From NCBI GenBank assembly GCA_049966155.1, contig JBMFVE010000001.1, positions 62,001-126,000 of the forward strand: DNA of 64,000 nt, given 5' to 3'. This DNA is from JBMFVE01 sp049966155. Its GTDB lineage: Bacteria > Bacteroidota > Ignavibacteria > Kryptoniales > JAKASW01. The notes beneath the pieces were generated by a model that saw only the letters and a list, made by a program, of their open reading frames with translations, had not been told where the DNA came from and did no database searches. Below are positions 15,551-25,900 of this stretch, in pieces. The first letter of the stretch is position 1. Every line of letters starts with the position of its first letter. Position numbers and translations under genes: made by a program.

Positions 15551-17140
15551 TCAACTCCTTTCTGTTGTCGGAGATTCGTTCGTCTTTTTATCGTCAACAT
15601 CATTCACCTTCATTACAAGCAAAGCTGCAATAACAAGAGATATCCCGCCAAGCAGGAGAGCATAAATTGCATCTCCGTTAAAGAAATATCGGACAAGGAA
15701 GCCCAGAATTGCGGCAGCGGTGATTTGCGGAATGACAATAAAGAAATTAAAAATTCCCATGTAAACACCCATTTTTTGAGCAGGAAGCGAGCCTGTTAAA
15801 ATTGCATATGGCATTGCCAGTATTGAGGCCCATGCTAAACCGATACCCAGTTCAGAAACCAAAAGAAGCCCTGGTTCTCTAATTATGTAAAAAGAAGCAA
15901 GGCCTATCCCGCCGCAAACCAGGCTAATAGCATGAACTTTTTTCCTGCTTGTTTTCTTAGCGAGATACACAAGAAAAAACGCCATTATTGATGCAAATCC
16001 GTTATAAACAGCCATCAAAACCCCGACCCAGTTTGCGCCTGCATTGTACAGAGCCGACTGCGTGTCAGTTGCACCATAAATGTGGTGAGTAACTGCTGGA
16101 GTGGTGTAAATCCACATTGAAAAGAGGGCAAACCATGAAAAGAACTGTACATAAGCAAGCTGTACCATTGTCTTCGGCATTTTAAAAAGATCAGTCATCA
16201 CAGCAACAAGTCCGCTATCAGTCCCTTTACCATGATTCATCAAACCTGAAATTATTTGAAGAACCCCAAACAAAGCTATTCCCCCGAAAAAGACCCAGAG
16301 CCCATAATAAATGCTGTCCCCAATATTACCATTGTGAAACAAGCGATTGGTATGAAGCAGAGCGTAAAAAGTAAAAAGGAATGTAACACCAATTGCTGTC
16401 CACATTAAGCCCTTCCTGATGAATTTTGAACCGGGAATAACTTCATTTGTGGATTGAATTAACTCCAGATCAAATCTGTCATTTACCCCCTCACTGAACC
16501 TTTTTAATTCATCAGGCGAATATTCCTTTGAAGTTACTACAGTCCAGACAACCGCCAGAAAGAATACAATTCCTCCAACATAAAAGGATAACCTGACCGA
16601 CTGCGGTATCATACCCTCCGGGGCGGTGTTACTGATTCCAAACCAGTTGGTCATCACATATGGAAGCGCTGAAGCAACAACTGCTCCCAGACCAATAAAA
16701 AAACTCTGCATGGCAAATCCTGTAGTCCTCTGATTGGATGGAAGCATATCTCCAACAAAAGCTCTGAAAGGCTCCATAGAAATATTAATTGATGTATCCA
16801 TTATCCAAAGCATCGCCGCAGCAAACCAAAGAACGGGTGAGTTAGGCATAATAAACAGGGCCGCAGATGCAAGAATTGCTCCGGTTAAAAAATACGGCCT
16901 GCGCCTTCCCAGTCGCCCCCATGTCCTGTCACTCATATGACCAACTATTGGCTGAACTATTAACCCGGTTACAGGTGCTGCTATCCAGAGAACAGGTATA
17001 GTTTCTATCTTTGCGCCAAGTGTTTCAAATATCCTGCTCACGTTTGCATTTTGAAGAGCAAAGCCAAATTGAATACCGAGAAATCCAAAGCTCATGTTCC
17101 AGATTTGCCAGAAGCTCAAATTGGGTTTTTTCGTTATCAT
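15551..17140 (-). CDS. MFS sugar transporter (SLC45/maltose-type)
   Basis: 529 aa with about twelve membrane helices. The start SFWQIWNMSFGFLGIQFGFALQNANVSRIF and the loop HMSDRTWGRLGRRRPYFLTGA (the family's DRxxGRRRP motif after helix 2) are typical of the SLC45-like sucrose/maltose importers of bacteria such as Caulobacter MalY. It would bring maltose or maltodextrin across the inner membrane with a proton. It follows malG by 6 bases, so it is the last gene of the alpha-glucan run and offers a second import route besides the ABC system. Confidence 0.85.
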   Translation of the reverse strand: MITKKPNLSFWQIWNMSFGFLGIQFGFALQNANVSRIFETLGAKIETIPVLWIAAPVTGLIVQPIVGHMSDRTWGRLGRRRPYFLTGAILASAALFIMPNSPVLWFAAAMLWIMDTSINISMEPFRAFVGDMLPSNQRTTGFAMQSFFIGLGAVVASALPYVMTNWFGISNTAPEGMIPQSVRLSFYVGGIVFFLAVVWTVVTSKEYSPDELKRFSEGVNDRFDLELIQSTNEVIPGSKFIRKGLMWTAIGVTFLFTFYALLHTNRLFHNGNIGDSIYYGLWVFFGGIALFGVLQIISGLMNHGKGTDSGLVAVMTDLFKMPKTMVQLAYVQFFSWFALFSMWIYTTPAVTHHIYGATDTQSALYNAGANWVGVLMAVYNGFASIMAFFLVYLAKKTSRKKVHAISLVCGGIGLASFYIIREPGLLLVSELGIGLAWASILAMPYAILTGSLPAQKMGVYMGIFNFFIVIPQITAAAILGFLVRYFFNGDAIYALLLGGISLVIAALLVMKVNDVDDKKTNESPTTERS

Positions 17141-17146
17141 ATCTGA

Positions 17147-17992
17147 TTATCCTTTCACACTCCCGAGAGTCAGACCGGAAATTAACCATCGGCTCAAGAA
17201 TAAAAATAATGCGACAGCGGGAACGCTTACAATTAGAGAGCCAGCTGCATAGAGACTCCATTCTGTAGACATACTTGACTCAAACTGCTTCAAGCCTAAC
17301 GGAAGCGTAAACAGACTTGTATCCTGCAATACCTGAGCTGCTACAACGTACTCAGCCCATGCTGTCATAAAGGAAAATAAAGCTGTTATGACAAGGGCTG
17401 GTGCAGCCAGTGGTAAGACAACCTTCCTGAATGCGCCCCAGCGAGTTGCCCCATCAATCCTTGCGGCCTCCTCAAGGCTAAACGGGATGGTGTCGTAGTA
17501 CCCCTTCATTTGCCATACACAAAATGGCAGCGCAGTAGAAGTATAAATAATAATTACCCCGGCGTAACTATTAATCAGATGTAGTTTCAAAAGCATAATA
17601 TACATTGGAAGAAGGAGCATTGTTGGAGGGAACATCTGGGTTACAAGAAGACCTACCATTATGCTCTTTTTTCCATAAAAACTGAATCTACTGAAAGCAT
17701 ATCCTGCCGTTGAGGCAAGAGCAACACCTGTTAAAGTAACGGTGGCAGATATAAGGAAGGAGTTCCAAAACCAGAGCAAAAACGGAGTTTCAGTAAATAA
17801 GACTCTGTAAGCGCGAAATGAAGCGCCATCAGGAATAATTTTCAAGGATGTCGAAAGGAGCCTGTCGGCAGGTCTAAGTGAGATACTGAATACATTGATG
17901 ATAGGATATAAAACAACAACAGTAAAACCTATGACAGCCAGATATAAAATCAACGAAACTAATCTCTTGAAAAGTCTTCCTTTTTCTTTCAT
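17147..17992 (-). CDS. malG: Maltose/maltodextrin ABC transporter permease, MalG-type
   Basis: 281 aa with six membrane helices. The cytoplasmic EAA loop is SLEEAARIDGATRWGAFRKVVLPLAAP, the docking site for the ATPase. The N-terminal pattern VVLYPIINVFSISLRPADRL and the end SGLTLGSVKG are characteristic of MalG-type carbohydrate permeases (CUT1 class). It lies 38 bases after malF and 6 bases before the MFS gene. Exact sugar specificity is inferred from the surrounding amylases. Confidence 0.9.
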   Translation of the reverse strand: MKEKGRLFKRLVSLILYLAVIGFTVVVLYPIINVFSISLRPADRLLSTSLKIIPDGASFRAYRVLFTETPFLLWFWNSFLISATVTLTGVALASTAGYAFSRFSFYGKKSIMVGLLVTQMFPPTMLLLPMYIMLLKLHLINSYAGVIIIYTSTALPFCVWQMKGYYDTIPFSLEEAARIDGATRWGAFRKVVLPLAAPALVITALFSFMTAWAEYVVAAQVLQDTSLFTLPLGLKQFESSMSTEWSLYAAGSLIVSVPAVALFLFLSRWLISGLTLGSVKG

Positions 17993-18030
17993 AGCATATT
18001 TAAACCATTCATATTTCTATAGTTCTCAAT

Positions 18031-18954
18031 TCAATAAACGACATCGGAAGCTCTCGTTCTGTTGAGAAAAATAAGGCTGAAAAATAGTAAAATGGCAAAA
18101 ATTATCATTGAAAGCGCCGCAGCGTATCCATAACGGTAAAGGTTAAAAGCTGCTTTATAAACATATGACACAAGGATATGAGTTTGGTCCGAAGGCTCCC
18201 CACCGTTTGAGACTAACCAGATTATATTCACATTATTAAATGTCCAGATTATACCGAGAGTGATCGCAGGAATCATTACAGGTTTCAACAGTGGTGCTGT
18301 TACCCTCCAGAATTTTTGCCAGCCAGAAGCTCCATCAATATCAGCAGCTTCATAGAGCTCATGAGGAATACTCTGGAGTCCCCCAAGCGCAATTGTCATC
18401 ATGAAAGGAAACCCGAGCCAGATGTTCGTTATTATACATGCACTGAAAGCTTCCAGAGGCTTCCCTAACCATTCCACAGGAGCCATTCTCAAATATTGAG
18501 CTATGAAAAGATTGATTGCCCCGTACTCGTAATTAAACATACTCCGCCATGTCAGAGCAACTATTACCTGCGGTATTGCCCAGGGGAGAATTAGCAAAGT
18601 TCTAATGGCCGCCTTTCCGAAGAGCTTACGGTTTAGAATTAATGCCAGAATCACCCCAATCGTGACATGAAAGAAGACATTGACAGCTGTCCATATTAAT
18701 GTTTTAAAAAAAACCGTATAAAAGATTTTTCCCGAAAAAACTTCTTCATATTGTCTGAAACCAATAAGATGCCAGTCACGAAAGTGACGAAGGCTCATAT
18801 TGGAAAAGGAAAGCACAACGTTATAAAAAAATGGATAGACAACAACTCCAAACATTACAATTGCTGCCGGAATCATGAGGAGATATGCGAACTTCTCGGG
18901 CGGCAATCTCTCACTATCAAACCAGCGATGGTTTGAAATTCCCCGGGATTTCAT
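18031..18954 (-). CDS. malF: Maltose/maltodextrin ABC transporter permease, MalF-type
   Basis: 307 aa, six membrane helices, CUT1-class permease. It has PPEKFAYLLMIPAAIVMFGVVVYP at the first helix and the EAA loop HELYEAADIDGASGWQKFWRV. It is shorter than E. coli MalF because it lacks the large periplasmic insert, as in most non-enteric MalF proteins. Its start overlaps the binding-protein gene by 4 bases (ATGA), implying coupled translation. Confidence 0.9.
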   Translation of the reverse strand: MKSRGISNHRWFDSERLPPEKFAYLLMIPAAIVMFGVVVYPFFYNVVLSFSNMSLRHFRDWHLIGFRQYEEVFSGKIFYTVFFKTLIWTAVNVFFHVTIGVILALILNRKLFGKAAIRTLLILPWAIPQVIVALTWRSMFNYEYGAINLFIAQYLRMAPVEWLGKPLEAFSACIITNIWLGFPFMMTIALGGLQSIPHELYEAADIDGASGWQKFWRVTAPLLKPVMIPAITLGIIWTFNNVNIIWLVSNGGEPSDQTHILVSYVYKAAFNLYRYGYAAALSMIIFAILLFFSLIFLNRTRASDVVY

Positions 18955-20168
18955 TCGTTCATCTCCTTTATCTTCTCAACCGCATTTTTTTGCATTTCTT
19001 TTGCAGCTCTCTCTGGACTCTCTGTTCCTCCCAGGACTGCCTGGTAGCTCGGCCTCATACCGTCCCAAATTGCCCTGAGCTCAGGAACTATCGGCATTGG
19101 CCGACCTATTTCCATCTGATATTCCGACTCCCTGACTATTTTGTTTTCTCGCACCGATGGGACATCGTACACTTCTGTACGGGTAGGTATTGTATTGAAC
19201 TCATTGGTGAACTTCAACTGAACCTCTGGACTGAGAAGATATTTCATTAACCTGACAACCTGAGGAACTTTCCATAATGGGACAGAGGCATTGATTGAGT
19301 AACCCACAGGCGAAACCATTGGCGCAGGCCACAAGCCAGTCTCCCTGATAAACGGAATCCTGGTCACACCAAAATCTATTCCAGCCTTTTTGTAATCTCC
19401 AAATGACCATGGACCATTGATTATCATTGGGGACTTCCCTTCTTTAAAAAGCGCATCTGCAGTTTCGTAATCGCAGGACTTCGGGATAATCCTGTATTTG
19501 TCACGAAGGGCTTCAATGAATTTGAGAGCGGATACCATTGCCGGAGTGTCCAGCGTCGGATTGTTCAGCGAATCTATTACCCAGCCGCCGTATCCTGTTA
19601 AAAATGGTATGAAAAAATATGGTTCGGTATAATTCCATACCAAACCATAATTGCCTGGCTCACGGGTAAATCGCTGTCCTATGGCTATAAGTTCATCCAT
19701 TGTTCTTGGAGGAGTTGGAAGAAGGGCTTTGTTATAAATCAGCATAAGGTGATTTCCTATCCTGTCCGCAATCTGATAAAGATGCCCGTGACTGTAAACA
19801 AGAGCTTTGGGATTGAACCTCTTGAGATAATCCCTGCTGAAGAGCGTATCAAGCGGCATTATTATCTGCATAACCTCAAAAGGGCCAACCTGATCGGAAG
19901 GCCCATAAACTAAGTCAGGGCCTGCACCCCCAATTGCAGCTATCTGAAAACCCGACCGTAGCTCTTCTGTCTCCTTGTAAAGCGCTGTTACCTTAATACC
20001 CGGGTTTTCTTTCATATACTCATTTAATACCTCATTTAATACCACACGCTCATCAGGCCTCATCTGATGCCATATTACTATCTGGTGAGGATCGTTGAGG
20101 GTACTCCTGGCGCATGAAAACAATAGGAAGGAAAAGAAAATCAGCAGCAATAAATAGCTCTTGTTCAT
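18951..20168 (-). CDS. malE: Maltose/maltodextrin ABC transporter binding lipoprotein, MalE-type
   Basis: 405 aa. It opens with a lipoprotein signal (LLLLIFFSFLLFSC, lipobox LFSC), so it is anchored to a membrane. The mature part matches CUT1 solute-binding proteins: IVIWHQMRPDERVVLNEVLN, GPDLVYGPSDQVGPFE, MIINGPWSFGDYKKAG and GYSINASVPLWKVPQVVRL. It binds the sugar and delivers it to MalFG. The GTGGG just before the ATG is the likely ribosome binding site. It follows the SurA-like gene by 43 bases. I see no MalK-type ATPase gene anywhere in the window. Confidence 0.9.
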   Translation of the reverse strand: MNKSYLLLLIFFSFLLFSCARSTLNDPHQIVIWHQMRPDERVVLNEVLNEYMKENPGIKVTALYKETEELRSGFQIAAIGGAGPDLVYGPSDQVGPFEVMQIIMPLDTLFSRDYLKRFNPKALVYSHGHLYQIADRIGNHLMLIYNKALLPTPPRTMDELIAIGQRFTREPGNYGLVWNYTEPYFFIPFLTGYGGWVIDSLNNPTLDTPAMVSALKFIEALRDKYRIIPKSCDYETADALFKEGKSPMIINGPWSFGDYKKAGIDFGVTRIPFIRETGLWPAPMVSPVGYSINASVPLWKVPQVVRLMKYLLSPEVQLKFTNEFNTIPTRTEVYDVPSVRENKIVRESEYQMEIGRPMPIVPELRAIWDGMRPSYQAVLGGTESPERAAKEMQKNAVEKIKEMNE

Positions 20169-20211
20169 CCCACTGATTCCAGGATACGAATTCCAACGAA
20201 TATTGCCATAT

Positions 20212-22053
20212 TCAGGGGGGCGTTATCGTTGTATTCTTGTAATACCTTATCCAGCTCTCCCTCGGAAACAGAGGTGGCACTGCAAGGATCTTTCCACCAA
20301 AGCCAATATACCTGAATGTTAGCATTTGAATTGGGGTTACATCAAGAGAATGAATTTTGCTATAATAAATCTTCAAGTCTGATTGTTCCGCAAGTTTGGC
20401 AATGTATTCATCAAGAACACGCTGTTTTTCCTGAGCAACAGCCATCTGTTTGGCAACATCAATACTCTGTTCAATACTTTTATTGCTTATTTTCGATCGC
20501 TTATCGATAACTTTGAATATGATTAATTTACCGTCTTTTGCAATCGGGCCGTAAATGGAGCCGTCTTCCTGCTCTGCCAGAACTGCACCTAATTCGCCAA
20601 GGTGGGAAGCCTGTACCCACTCACCAGAAGTGTCTTTTGATGCTTCTTTCTTATTTCTCAATAATTCGTTGAACACATCCACTGCCTGGTTGATGTTGCT
20701 TTCTTTGAAAATTTTCAGCTTCAGCTCAACATCACGAAGAACCTGATCATGGTGTGTCTCAAAAAAACTATCGACCTGCGCCTGAGTGACATGCACGGTG
20801 TCGGTGATTTCCTTTGCCATACGCATAGAACGATAAGCATCCAGCAGCATCTGTACATTGTACCTTACTTCCTCTGAATTTTGTAAACCCAGCTCACGTG
20901 CCTTCCTGGCTAAAAAATAATTTTGCGATATGAATTTGAGGGCTGAATGCAATCCAACTGTAATTTGCGGCAGCGTTGTATCTATAGAATTAAAACCTGC
21001 CAATGGTAGCTCATCAAAAACTCTTTCGAGCGAGATAGAACCGCCATTAAAACTGAGTAATGGCTCAGAAAGTCTGGACGAAAAATCTCTTCTCAGTTCC
21101 ATTATTTCCTGCGGAGATAAATAGTAGTATGGATCAAATGATGGAGGGTGATGAGTTGATATTAGTTTTTGTATTGAATACACTAATGGGCGAAAAATTG
21201 AATAATTTACTTCCACACGAATACCTTTCATTAAGGCAAAAAGATAGTTCATTCCCATCAGAGTCTCTTTACGCCCCTGAATGATCTTCCTGACCATCTC
21301 GAGTCTATCATTTATTGCTGCTGACGAGAATTTTGGATTAACTCTCCTATCTATAACTCTAAAAATAACCCATCCGTCCACTGTCAACACGGGCTTCGAT
21401 ATAAAACCATTTGGATGACCAAAAAAAGCATTTTCTATTTCTTCTGTCGATTCACCATAACCTATTTGCAGCGTGTCGTGACTGATTCCCATAGAACTGG
21501 CAAGGTCGTAAATATTTCTCCTTGAACTTTCATAATCTTTGTAAAACTTAACAGCTGAACTGCTGTCCATAAAGTAAAAAGCATCTACAATGTAAAAGTA
21601 AGTTGACCTTTTTAGTCCCTCTACAAGTTCGGAATTGGTAATTTTTATTTTGGGCAGTACCTCTGTTCTAAATAAAGCATCCCTTAAAAAAATCTCTTCT
21701 GCCTGCTTGCGAATCTCGCTTTCTTCCGGCGTCAACGGCTGTCCACCACCTACAGCAGCCTGTGACAATAGTTTCTCCGCGATCATTGAGTAAAGAAATT
21801 CAACTTTTGATGTGTCTCTATAGCCCTTTCCGGGGTAAACCGACAGTTCATACCGATTCCTGAAATCCTCGCTGGTTATTGGACGACCGTTTATTAACGC
21901 AAGGGTATCCTCCTGACCCAAAATAACAATGGGGTTAAGGAACAGGAATAAGATGATAAATAGGCGTATTGAAGAACAACCAGCGGAATTGAAATTAATT
22001 ATGTGAGAGTGCAGGTTGATATACTCAAAATTTATAGGAAAAAACAATCTCAT
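20212..22053 (-). CDS. SurA/PrsA-like periplasmic peptidyl-prolyl isomerase/chaperone
   Basis: About 610 aa. After a hydrophobic stretch (IRLFIILFLFLNPIVILGQ) comes LALINGRPITSEDFRNRY, the N-terminal SurA_N-like segment. Two parvulin-like modules follow: one ending KPVLTVDGWVIFRVIDRR and one with HLGELGAVLAEQEDGS...GPIAKDGKLIIFKVIDKR. The protein would help fold exported or outer-membrane proteins. The start is uncertain: the frame opens at 22116, inside the PAP2 gene; I list the ATG at 22053, which still overlaps it by 29 bases and leaves a long n-region before the hydrophobic core. Placement inside a glycan-use operon is unusual. Confidence 0.7.
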   Translation of the reverse strand: MRLFFPINFEYINLHSHIINFNSAGCSSIRLFIILFLFLNPIVILGQEDTLALINGRPITSEDFRNRYELSVYPGKGYRDTSKVEFLYSMIAEKLLSQAAVGGGQPLTPEESEIRKQAEEIFLRDALFRTEVLPKIKITNSELVEGLKRSTYFYIVDAFYFMDSSSAVKFYKDYESSRRNIYDLASSMGISHDTLQIGYGESTEEIENAFFGHPNGFISKPVLTVDGWVIFRVIDRRVNPKFSSAAINDRLEMVRKIIQGRKETLMGMNYLFALMKGIRVEVNYSIFRPLVYSIQKLISTHHPPSFDPYYYLSPQEIMELRRDFSSRLSEPLLSFNGGSISLERVFDELPLAGFNSIDTTLPQITVGLHSALKFISQNYFLARKARELGLQNSEEVRYNVQMLLDAYRSMRMAKEITDTVHVTQAQVDSFFETHHDQVLRDVELKLKIFKESNINQAVDVFNELLRNKKEASKDTSGEWVQASHLGELGAVLAEQEDGSIYGPIAKDGKLIIFKVIDKRSKISNKSIEQSIDVAKQMAVAQEKQRVLDEYIAKLAEQSDLKIYYSKIHSLDVTPIQMLTFRYIGFGGKILAVPPLFPRESWIRYYKNTTITPP

Positions 22054-22918
22054 ATTTATCTTTATTAACGCCAAGAGATACGGACACACCCTTGTCATTT
22101 TTATACCAGCCTTCAACTACCTTTGTGCTAACTACTCCAATTACTCCACCGACAAAGCAGTCGCTTGCCCAGTGTGCTCTTTCCATGATGCGGCTGATAG
22201 CGACGGCAGAAGCAACACCATATGCAGCATAACTCACCCACTTTTCAGGGTATGTATCGGCAATTGTGGTAGCAGCAGCAAAAATTGTCGCAGTATGTCC
22301 CGAGGGAAATGCGTCGTAACTGGCTATACTCCTGCTCCCATGATCTTTATGAGTAAAATAAGAAAACGGCCCATTGAAATTGCCGCCTTCCTTCCTTGCC
22401 ATACTTGGGCGCTCACGTCCAAAGAGGTTTTTGAGAATCTGAGTTGCAATTCCGCTTACAAGAAAGGATTCAAAACCAAGACGTGCTGCTTCCATTGACC
22501 TCTCATTTCCAGTTACAACGTGATATAAAAAAAATCCACTGAACATTGCAAGAGAGAACTTGCCATCCCCCATTGATGTGATGACAGGACTTGCTCTGGA
22601 AAGTACCCAACTGCGCTCCCTAAGTTGACGGAGCCCCTCGTAAGTCTCATCATCCGTCGCCAACAAAGCAGCAGTAATGGCCAGCCCTCCACCCACATAT
22701 GCAGCTACTCGCATCCCGTCGTACGGTTCCTTTTCTGAACTATTTTGTTTGTAAGCCAGTCCACTTGATTGTACAAAAGAACCCGTAATCTTTCTCTTCC
22801 TGTATTTACTACTGGCAATTGCTCTTCCAGTAGAATCTGCTCTTATGGCAACTTTCTCTTGAACCATAGCACCATGTCCCAGCAAATTGCTTATCCAGAA
22901 AGCAAAAAGAAGAATCAT
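22025..22918 (-). CDS. PAP2-superfamily phosphatase
   Basis: 297 aa. All three PAP2 signatures are visible: LKNLFGRERPS, SYDAFPSGHTATIF (with the PSGH motif) and SRIMERAHWASDCFVGG (SRxxxxxHxxxD with the nucleophilic His). The N-terminus is a probable signal sequence and there are several hydrophobic segments. Such enzymes remove phosphate from lipid phosphates such as phosphatidate or undecaprenyl pyrophosphate at the membrane. It overlaps the amylase gene upstream by 4 bases (ATGA) and the SurA-like gene downstream, so it is embedded in the alpha-glucan transcript. A role there is not obvious. Confidence 0.85.
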   Translation of the reverse strand: MILLFAFWISNLLGHGAMVQEKVAIRADSTGRAIASSKYRKRKITGSFVQSSGLAYKQNSSEKEPYDGMRVAAYVGGGLAITAALLATDDETYEGLRQLRERSWVLSRASPVITSMGDGKFSLAMFSGFFLYHVVTGNERSMEAARLGFESFLVSGIATQILKNLFGRERPSMARKEGGNFNGPFSYFTHKDHGSRSIASYDAFPSGHTATIFAAATTIADTYPEKWVSYAAYGVASAVAISRIMERAHWASDCFVGGVIGVVSTKVVEGWYKNDKGVSVSLGVNKDKYEIVFSYKF

Positions 22919-25900
22919 TTTGTTAGCACCATTTTCCGTGTCATACTAAATCCACCGGCAAGGAGTCGATAAAAGTACACACCTGAAGCGAGATCCTTCC
23001 CGTCAAAGATAACCTGATATGTACCAGCATTCTGCTCCTCGTTAATTAATGTTCGTACAAGTTGCCCAAGAGAATTGAAAACTTCAAGCCTTACAAATGA
23101 ATTTGTTGGAACTGAATACTTAATGGTTGTTGATGGATTGAATGGATTGGGATAATTTTGCATCAGTGCAAACTTTTGGGGAACTGAACCGCTGGAAATC
23201 CGGTCATTTATTGATGTTATAACGGGGATTGATAATCGAATAAGGCTATCGCTTAAAATGTAAACAGCCGAGCCATATGGAGGAAGAGTCGCAGTAAACA
23301 TGGCCTGACCACCTGAAAAGTTTATGACAGAGGAAGAATCGCTGTACAGGTCGTTCAAATAGTATTGCTTCCCATCGATAGCACCGTCGGAAAAATAGAC
23401 ATCATTTCCCCCTTTTATTACTACGGTGGCAATACCGGAAGATCCACTGAAGTTTGCCAGAACTATAGCATTCTGGTTAACATAAGGCCTGACAAAGCCG
23501 TAGATCAGAGAATTACCTGTCGAAAGCGTCTTTATTTCCTGAGAATAAAACGCAGGAAATAAACCTCTAATCCACGCAAGTTTTTCATAATGCGGAAGAA
23601 GGAGTGAAGTATATGGAGTTCTAAAAACAATATTGAATCTCCTTCCGGCAAACTGATCCATTCCGGCACCAAAACCAACCTCCTGACCGGCATAAATCAT
23701 CGGGATCCCTGGAACTGTCATTAAAACAGTAGCCAGAGGCATTGTTTGGTAAAGATTGCTATAAACGTAAGAAATACGCGATTCATCTTGATTTTCAAGA
23801 TATCTGAGGAAATAAGAGTTCGGACCAGGATAGTAGTTTCCATTATGCACCTGGTTATCCATATTACTTATAAATCCACCTGAAAAGGGAGTTGCCCCAT
23901 TTTGCACACCTCCGTTTGCCATTACTCTCCAGAGTTTTCGATCATATGCAGCATCAGCGCCACCCCCATGGTCAGCGTAATACTGTTCGGTGCCAACACC
24001 AGTACCTGTTGCTTCAGCAAGAATAAAAGAATCCATTTTCCGGTGCTTTATTGCCTCCCTGAGAGGTATGTCAAACTTCGCATCACCAGATCTAATATGC
24101 GGGCCCCAGTAAACATCAAGTCTGAACCCATCAGCGCCCTGATTAAGCCAGTAATTCATCACATCAAGCATTGCAAGCCTGAGGTCTAAATCATTCCAGT
24201 TCAGGTTTGCAAGGCTCCAGTCGCTGTAGTGGATATATGTACCGTCCTGGCTCAGGTGTTCGTCATAACCGTCGGGCTGATTGGTATAATCAACAAATGT
24301 ATGCTGAAGATAATCCCAGTATGGAGAGTACTCCCTGTACTGAGCTACACTTTTTACCCAGGGATGGGAAGGGGAAACGTGGTTTGGGGTTATGTCCAGA
24401 ATTACACGGAGTCCCAGTTCGTGGGCTTTCCTGATAAAATTGTGGAAGTCGTCAAGCGTCCCATACTCGGGAGCAACTTGATAAAAATTCGTAATGTCAT
24501 AGCCACCCCCGACAGCATCAATTGGATATTCATTTTGCATTATCGGCATCAGCCAGATTATGTTATATCCCAGATTCTTTATGTACTCAAGCTGTTGTGA
24601 TGCGGCAGCAATGGTTCCCTGGGGCGTAAACGATTTCAGGAATATCTGATAAACTCTTCCCGATTTCACAAAGCGAGGAACCGAATTGTATGACGGTACA
24701 CTTATACTGTCACCATATTTAAAGTATGTGAAATAGCTTCTTGTTATATCGGTGTCGTTAGCCGTATCTACGACGGTCAATGTAAAGTAATACTCCCCAG
24801 CAACCGATGGCCTCGGCACGCTGATTTGCCTGGAAGTTAAATTCATGGGGACCGTCAACCTGGATGCGCTGAGAACAGTATCTATCCGCCACAAAAATTT
24901 TAAGTCGCCCCCAACTTTTGATTTGCTTGAGTCACCAAACACCAGGATTGTAGACCCGTTGTCCCTAAAACCAATGGAAGCAACAGGGCTCATCTCAACG
25001 GCATATTGAATGTGGATAGCAGGGGAATAAGCTGATTTCCCAAGGGAATTTGTGGCCCTCACCTGAATCCTGTTATCACCTGGTTGTAAAACGATAGTTT
25101 GACTGAACCTGCCGCCGGATACAGGCACCTGGTTTATCACACTCCCCGTGTTACCCTGCATAAGATAAAACGTGACACTGGTAATAGAGCTATCTATGCT
25201 TCCATCTACTTTTGTTACATTCCCGGAAATAGTCCACAAGCCCTTGTGAGTTATCGCAGGCTGTGTAAGAATAGTAACGAATGGAAGTGAGCTGTAATCC
25301 AACCCCAGATCACTGGCAACGATCGCATGATAGCCGCGACCTTCATTATCGAGCATGGCAAATACAGGTTTATTATAAGAAGGGATATAATTTGATAGCA
25401 GCCTTCTCTGTTGATCCGGGGTCAGGAAAAGCACATCAAGTACAGAGGGGTTACCTGGACTATCAGAACCACCGTGTAAGGAGTCAATTTTCACCACATT
25501 TCCACCACCATCAACAAGATAACTGAACACGCACAGATACCACTTCCCTGTAAAACTCCCGAGTACACTTTGAATATCCGACAGGGCAACAGAGAACGTA
25601 ATGCTGTCTGAACTTATGGCATCGGCGTTAAGGTTCAAGCTCACTAATTTGGTCAAAGGTGAACGGCCAGAATAAGCTTCATTAAACTTTCCAGCAGGTT
25701 GACCTGGAGCAATCGCAAAATAAATTCCTTTGCTCTGCCAATCGAGTTCCTGAATGTCAGGGACAATTGGATCAGATATGACGTTTGCACTCACCGATGA
25801 TGTAATTATCATACTGACCCCCGTGCCTGCCGTAACATTTGAAAACCTCAGGACAAATCTCAAAGAATCTCCAGCTGTCGACGGATAAATCCTCAACATC

